From Cyclobacterium salsum (GTDB lineage: Bacteria; Bacteroidota; Bacteroidia; Cytophagales; Cyclobacteriaceae), in the NCBI RefSeq assembly GCF_010119245.1, contig NZ_WNKG01000001.1, forward strand, positions 186,001 to 250,000: DNA of 64,000 nucleotides, read 5' to 3'. Below are positions 61,811-64,000 of this stretch, in pieces (within the stretch, counting starts at the first letter, position 1; each line of letters starts with the position of its first letter). The notes below the pieces were generated by a model. That model searched no databases, was not told where the DNA came from, and was given only the letters and a program-made list of their open reading frames with translations. A program made the translations under genes and the position numbers.

Positions 61811-62356
61811 CTACATGACATTTCCGAAGTGAAGGGCATCTATGGCTTCATGCGCCAGGTCTATCCCCGTCATGGATACCAATAGGTCCCTGGGTTTGAC
61901 TTGACCCAAAGCCATATTTGGTGTATTCAGCCAGGATTTTAAGCTGGATTCCCGACCAAAAATCTCCATCCCTTTTTTGATCACTTCGTCCATTTTAAAA
62001 AACTGGTAAGAACCAGGTATGCCGATTTTACTGTCAGCAGACCACCTGGAAACAGTGCTTTGGGAAACTGCGGCCGCCTTGGCCAAATCAACCATTTTAA
62101 GATCCAAAAAATCAATTATCGGGGAAATCTCAGCATAGGTCAATTTATCCTCAAGCTTTCTAGCCACCTCTGCCAAACTCCTGGCACCTTTAAAATCCTT
62201 TAAGAAATAACCATATCCGTTCTTGACCACATAACTGACTTGCTGGTCTCCCTTATTGACCACAAAAGTTTCAGAAATGCCATATGGCTTTTCATAATCA
62301 CTAATATAGGATAGGTCTTCCGACTTAAAGGCTTTGTATTTCTTACTTTTTTTCAT
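61811..62356 (-). CDS. Xre/MbcA/ParS-type antitoxin
   Basis: 181 residues from the ATG at 62354-62356 (MKKSKKYKAFKSEDLSYI); a TTG 12 bases upstream is less likely. A helix-turn-helix-like part (about 80-110, LDLKMVDLAKAAAVSQSTVSRW) is followed by the toxin-binding domain (DEVIKKGMEIFGRESSLKSWLNTPNMALGQVKPRDLL). This is the antitoxin partner of the RES toxin and probably also represses the operon. Confidence 0.88.
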   Translation of the reverse strand: MKKSKKYKAFKSEDLSYISDYEKPYGISETFVVNKGDQQVSYVVKNGYGYFLKDFKGARSLAEVARKLEDKLTYAEISPIIDFLDLKMVDLAKAAAVSQSTVSRWSADSKIGIPGSYQFFKMDEVIKKGMEIFGRESSLKSWLNTPNMALGQVKPRDLLVSMTGIDLAHEAIDALHFGNVM

Positions 62357-62429
62357 TTGACATACCAATATATATCATTTGAAGGATTAAAACAAACTTT
62401 TTACTATCGTTTACTTTGTGTATTGATTT

Positions 62430-63658
62430 TCAATTACTTAACACCTCCCCACTCCGCCGATTCCCCGACTCATCCACCCAGTAAATGTACCACAGCCTGG
62501 CATCTGAAGGAATAGTGACTTTACCTTTGACTTTATCGATTGGGATCAGTTGCCAGTCCCTTTCGGGGCTCCGTTTGTCACCTGCGGTGAATGCCAGGTA
62601 AACTTCTTTCGGCGCAGGAGCAATCGAATACCCGACCTCACTCCCCTTTTGTTTCAATTTAATTGAACTATTAAAATCGTTTTTATCTTCTAGTATGGTA
62701 CTGATAAAGTTGTAAATTTCCCCCGGTTCTGCCCCGTGTAAGTGACTGTTTTTCAGTTCAGGTATCATGGAATACTGCGCATTACTGGCCAGGTTCGCTG
62801 TTTTTTGCCAGTTTTCAACGAAATAGGCAAAATCATTGGTGCCGTTGATAAACAGCATGGGTATCCTTGCATGGCCCACATAACTGGAAGGATCCCATAA
62901 ATATACCCAATCTTGCGTTCCTTCTATACCAAGGGAATCAAACTGACCGTCCCAGGCACTCTCTTCATGCAGAAAGCCCGCTCCATACACCGGCACGGCC
63001 GCAGCAAATCGATGGTCCACTCCGGCTACCAGATTGGTAAGGTAACCGCCCCAACTGATCCCGGTTAGTGCTGTTCGGTCCGGGTTTACCTCCGCAAAGC
63101 TGCGGATCAGGGAGTGCGCCCCGGTGATATTGGATACAGCATGGAACTGCCATTGGGCGGAAAAGTCTTCGTCCAATCGAAAAAACTTGTGCTCGTCGTC
63201 CTGCAGAGGGCCTCCAGCCGGGTACTTTTTGAGCCCCAGGGGTTGTCCTGTTGGGCTTCGGGTAATGGCTGATTTCCACTTAGGTCCATGGCGATGGCGG
63301 CATATCCCCTTTCGGCCCATTCCGTTGCCCAGATTCGGAAAGCAGTCCCTCCCCCACCGTGAGCCAGCACAATTCCAGGAAACTCCCCGGTTCCCGGATT
63401 TTTTTCACCCAAGGTAGCCGGGCTGGCGTAGTACGCAAAAACCTCCGTGACCTTCCCTTCATATTCCTCACCGGTATAGATCAGCGACCAGACAGCGTCT
63501 GTCTGATCAATCCAATCAAAATCGGGAGCGGTTGACACGGTCTTTAGATCCCAGGGAATTCGCCCTTCCAGATCTGGCGGGAGAGCAAGTCCGGTTTGGG
63601 CAATAACAAGGCCTCGCAAAAAGAATAGCGTCAACCCGACTAATAACACTTTTTTCAT
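62430..63658 (-). pseudogene. Secreted alpha/beta-hydrolase (esterase) with a frameshift
   Basis: The N-terminal part (63658 down to about 63230) has a signal peptide (MKKVLLVGLTLFFLRGLVIA) and HGGGGTAFRIWATEW; the C-terminal part (about 63225 to 62430) has the nucleophile elbow GISWGGYL, the Asp candidate in FINGTNDFAYF and the His in NSHLHGAEP. The two lie in different frames, joined at an A5 run (T5 on the plus strand, 63226-63230): one more A restores SKKYPAGGPLQDDEHKF. Either a true pseudogene, a slippage switch, or a sequencing error. Without the shift it would be an esterase of about 409 residues. Confidence 0.8.
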
Positions 63659-63659
63659 G

Positions 63660-63839
63660 CTCCTGCCGATGCATAAAGGTCGTTTCCGGCGTATTGAGGG
63701 GTAGTTTTTCACCCTTCCTATTGGATACCGGTACGCCCAATTCTTCAAATATCAGGCGGGTGGCGGGAAAATCCCAGATGCTGCCACCTCCCTTTCCCGA
63801 TCTGCCAAGCAGCCTTTTTCGGTGTAATGAGCTTTGCAA
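63660..63839 (-). pseudogene. C-terminal fragment of an inositol-monophosphatase-type gene
   Basis: In a frame on the minus strand the sequence reads GKGGGSIWDFPATRLIFEELGVPVSNRKGEKLPLNTPETTFMH, the end of an inositol monophosphatase/bisphosphate nucleotidase (GGGSxWDFAAT...IFEELG...LNxPxTTFM pattern). Only about 50 residues of roughly 260 remain, and no upstream part is present. It runs into the start of the esterase gene. Confidence 0.65.
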
Positions 63840-63863
63840 AAATCAGATACCACTATTAAAATC

Positions 63864-63898
63864 AAAAAAGGGAAACCAATAATTGATTTCCCTTTTTT
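63864..63898. terminator. Terminator, bidirectional
   Basis: AAAAAAGGGAAA (63864-63875) and TTTCCCTTTTTT (63887-63898) form a perfect 12-bp stem with a T run, with an inner CAAT/ATTG pairing. It lies between the end of the rightmost gene and the fragment of the phosphatase gene. Confidence 0.75.
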
Positions 63899-63915
63899 TA
63901 AACTTTCAAATCCGA

Positions 63916-63999
63916 CTATTCTACCAGCCAAATACTAGCATTAAAGTTATTACCACCATCTAACCGCTCAATTGCCTTTTGATAGGCCGCTTCATTTAA
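63916..63999 (-). CDS. 3' end of an unrecognised protein (partial)
   Basis: The minus strand is open from the right edge to TAG at 63916-63918, giving LNEAAYQKAIERLDGGNN and FNASIWLVE at the end. The rest of the gene lies outside the window. The terminator at 63864-63898 follows it. No function can be given. Confidence 0.45.
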   Translation of the reverse strand, partial: LNEAAYQKAIERLDGGNNFNASIWLVE

Positions 64000-64000
64000 G

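Overview
The window reads as a chromosomal segment of a Bacteroidota bacterium, most likely order Cytophagales and near the Cyclobacteriaceae (family placement is inference). The grounds are: a subtilase with a C-terminal type IX secretion sorting domain; several Bacteroidota-typical families (DUF4221, DUF5916, DUF2911, LytTR regulators paired with His_kinase sensors, TPR lipoproteins); Bacteroidota -7 boxes of the form TAnnTTTG upstream of several genes; and weak Shine-Dalgarno signals. No rRNA, tRNA or CRISPR array was seen.

Layout. 1-3.5 kb is accessory: a DUF4221 lipoprotein with the stump of a second copy, a ParD/ParE-like toxin-antitoxin pair, a wrecked HigA antitoxin gene and an intact HigB/HigA pair. 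3.6-8.1 kb holds mnmE with a periplasmic thioredoxin, a DtxR/MntR-type regulator with two matching operators, and a glycosyltransferase. 8.1-16.9 kb holds dapD, a TPR lipoprotein, a membrane-anchored nuclease with a secreted DnaJ-type zinc-finger protein, a BaiN-like flavoprotein with an Hpt protein and response regulator, lhgO, a VLRF1-type release-factor-like protein and a Gfo/Idh/MocA oxidoreductase. 17-28.3 kb is metabolic: DUF5916, PhyH dioxygenase, a PIG-L deacetylase/sodium symporter operon with an unannotated 36-residue membrane peptide between them, DUF2911, a GhrA-like dehydrogenase, a universal stress protein and a TPR protein.

28.4-38.9 kb is envelope and housekeeping: holA, a 1002-residue TPR protein, a beta-barrel protein, then SPOR-TolQ-TolR-TolA-like-folC-trmB in tight succession. 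38.9-48.3 kb holds a TrpF-like barrel lacking the catalytic cysteine, a lipoprotein with the T9SS subtilase, rpe, two envelope proteins, gyrA and a TPR protein. 48.5-58.8 kb holds a DASS anion transporter divergent from a 1073-residue lipoprotein (SGNH-like, beta-propeller, HEAT-like and cytochrome c parts), a LytS/LytR-type two-component operon with a beta-propeller lipoprotein inserted between kinase and regulator, and a metallophosphoesterase.

58.8-64 kb is again accessory: two orphan antitoxins, a small GIY-YIG nuclease gene enclosed by 14-bp inverted repeats, a RES/Xre toxin-antitoxin pair, a frameshifted secreted esterase and the stump of an inositol-monophosphatase-type gene. The most novel-looking items are the GIY-YIG unit with its inverted repeats, the membrane micro-ORF of the symporter operon, and the kinase/propeller/regulator operon.
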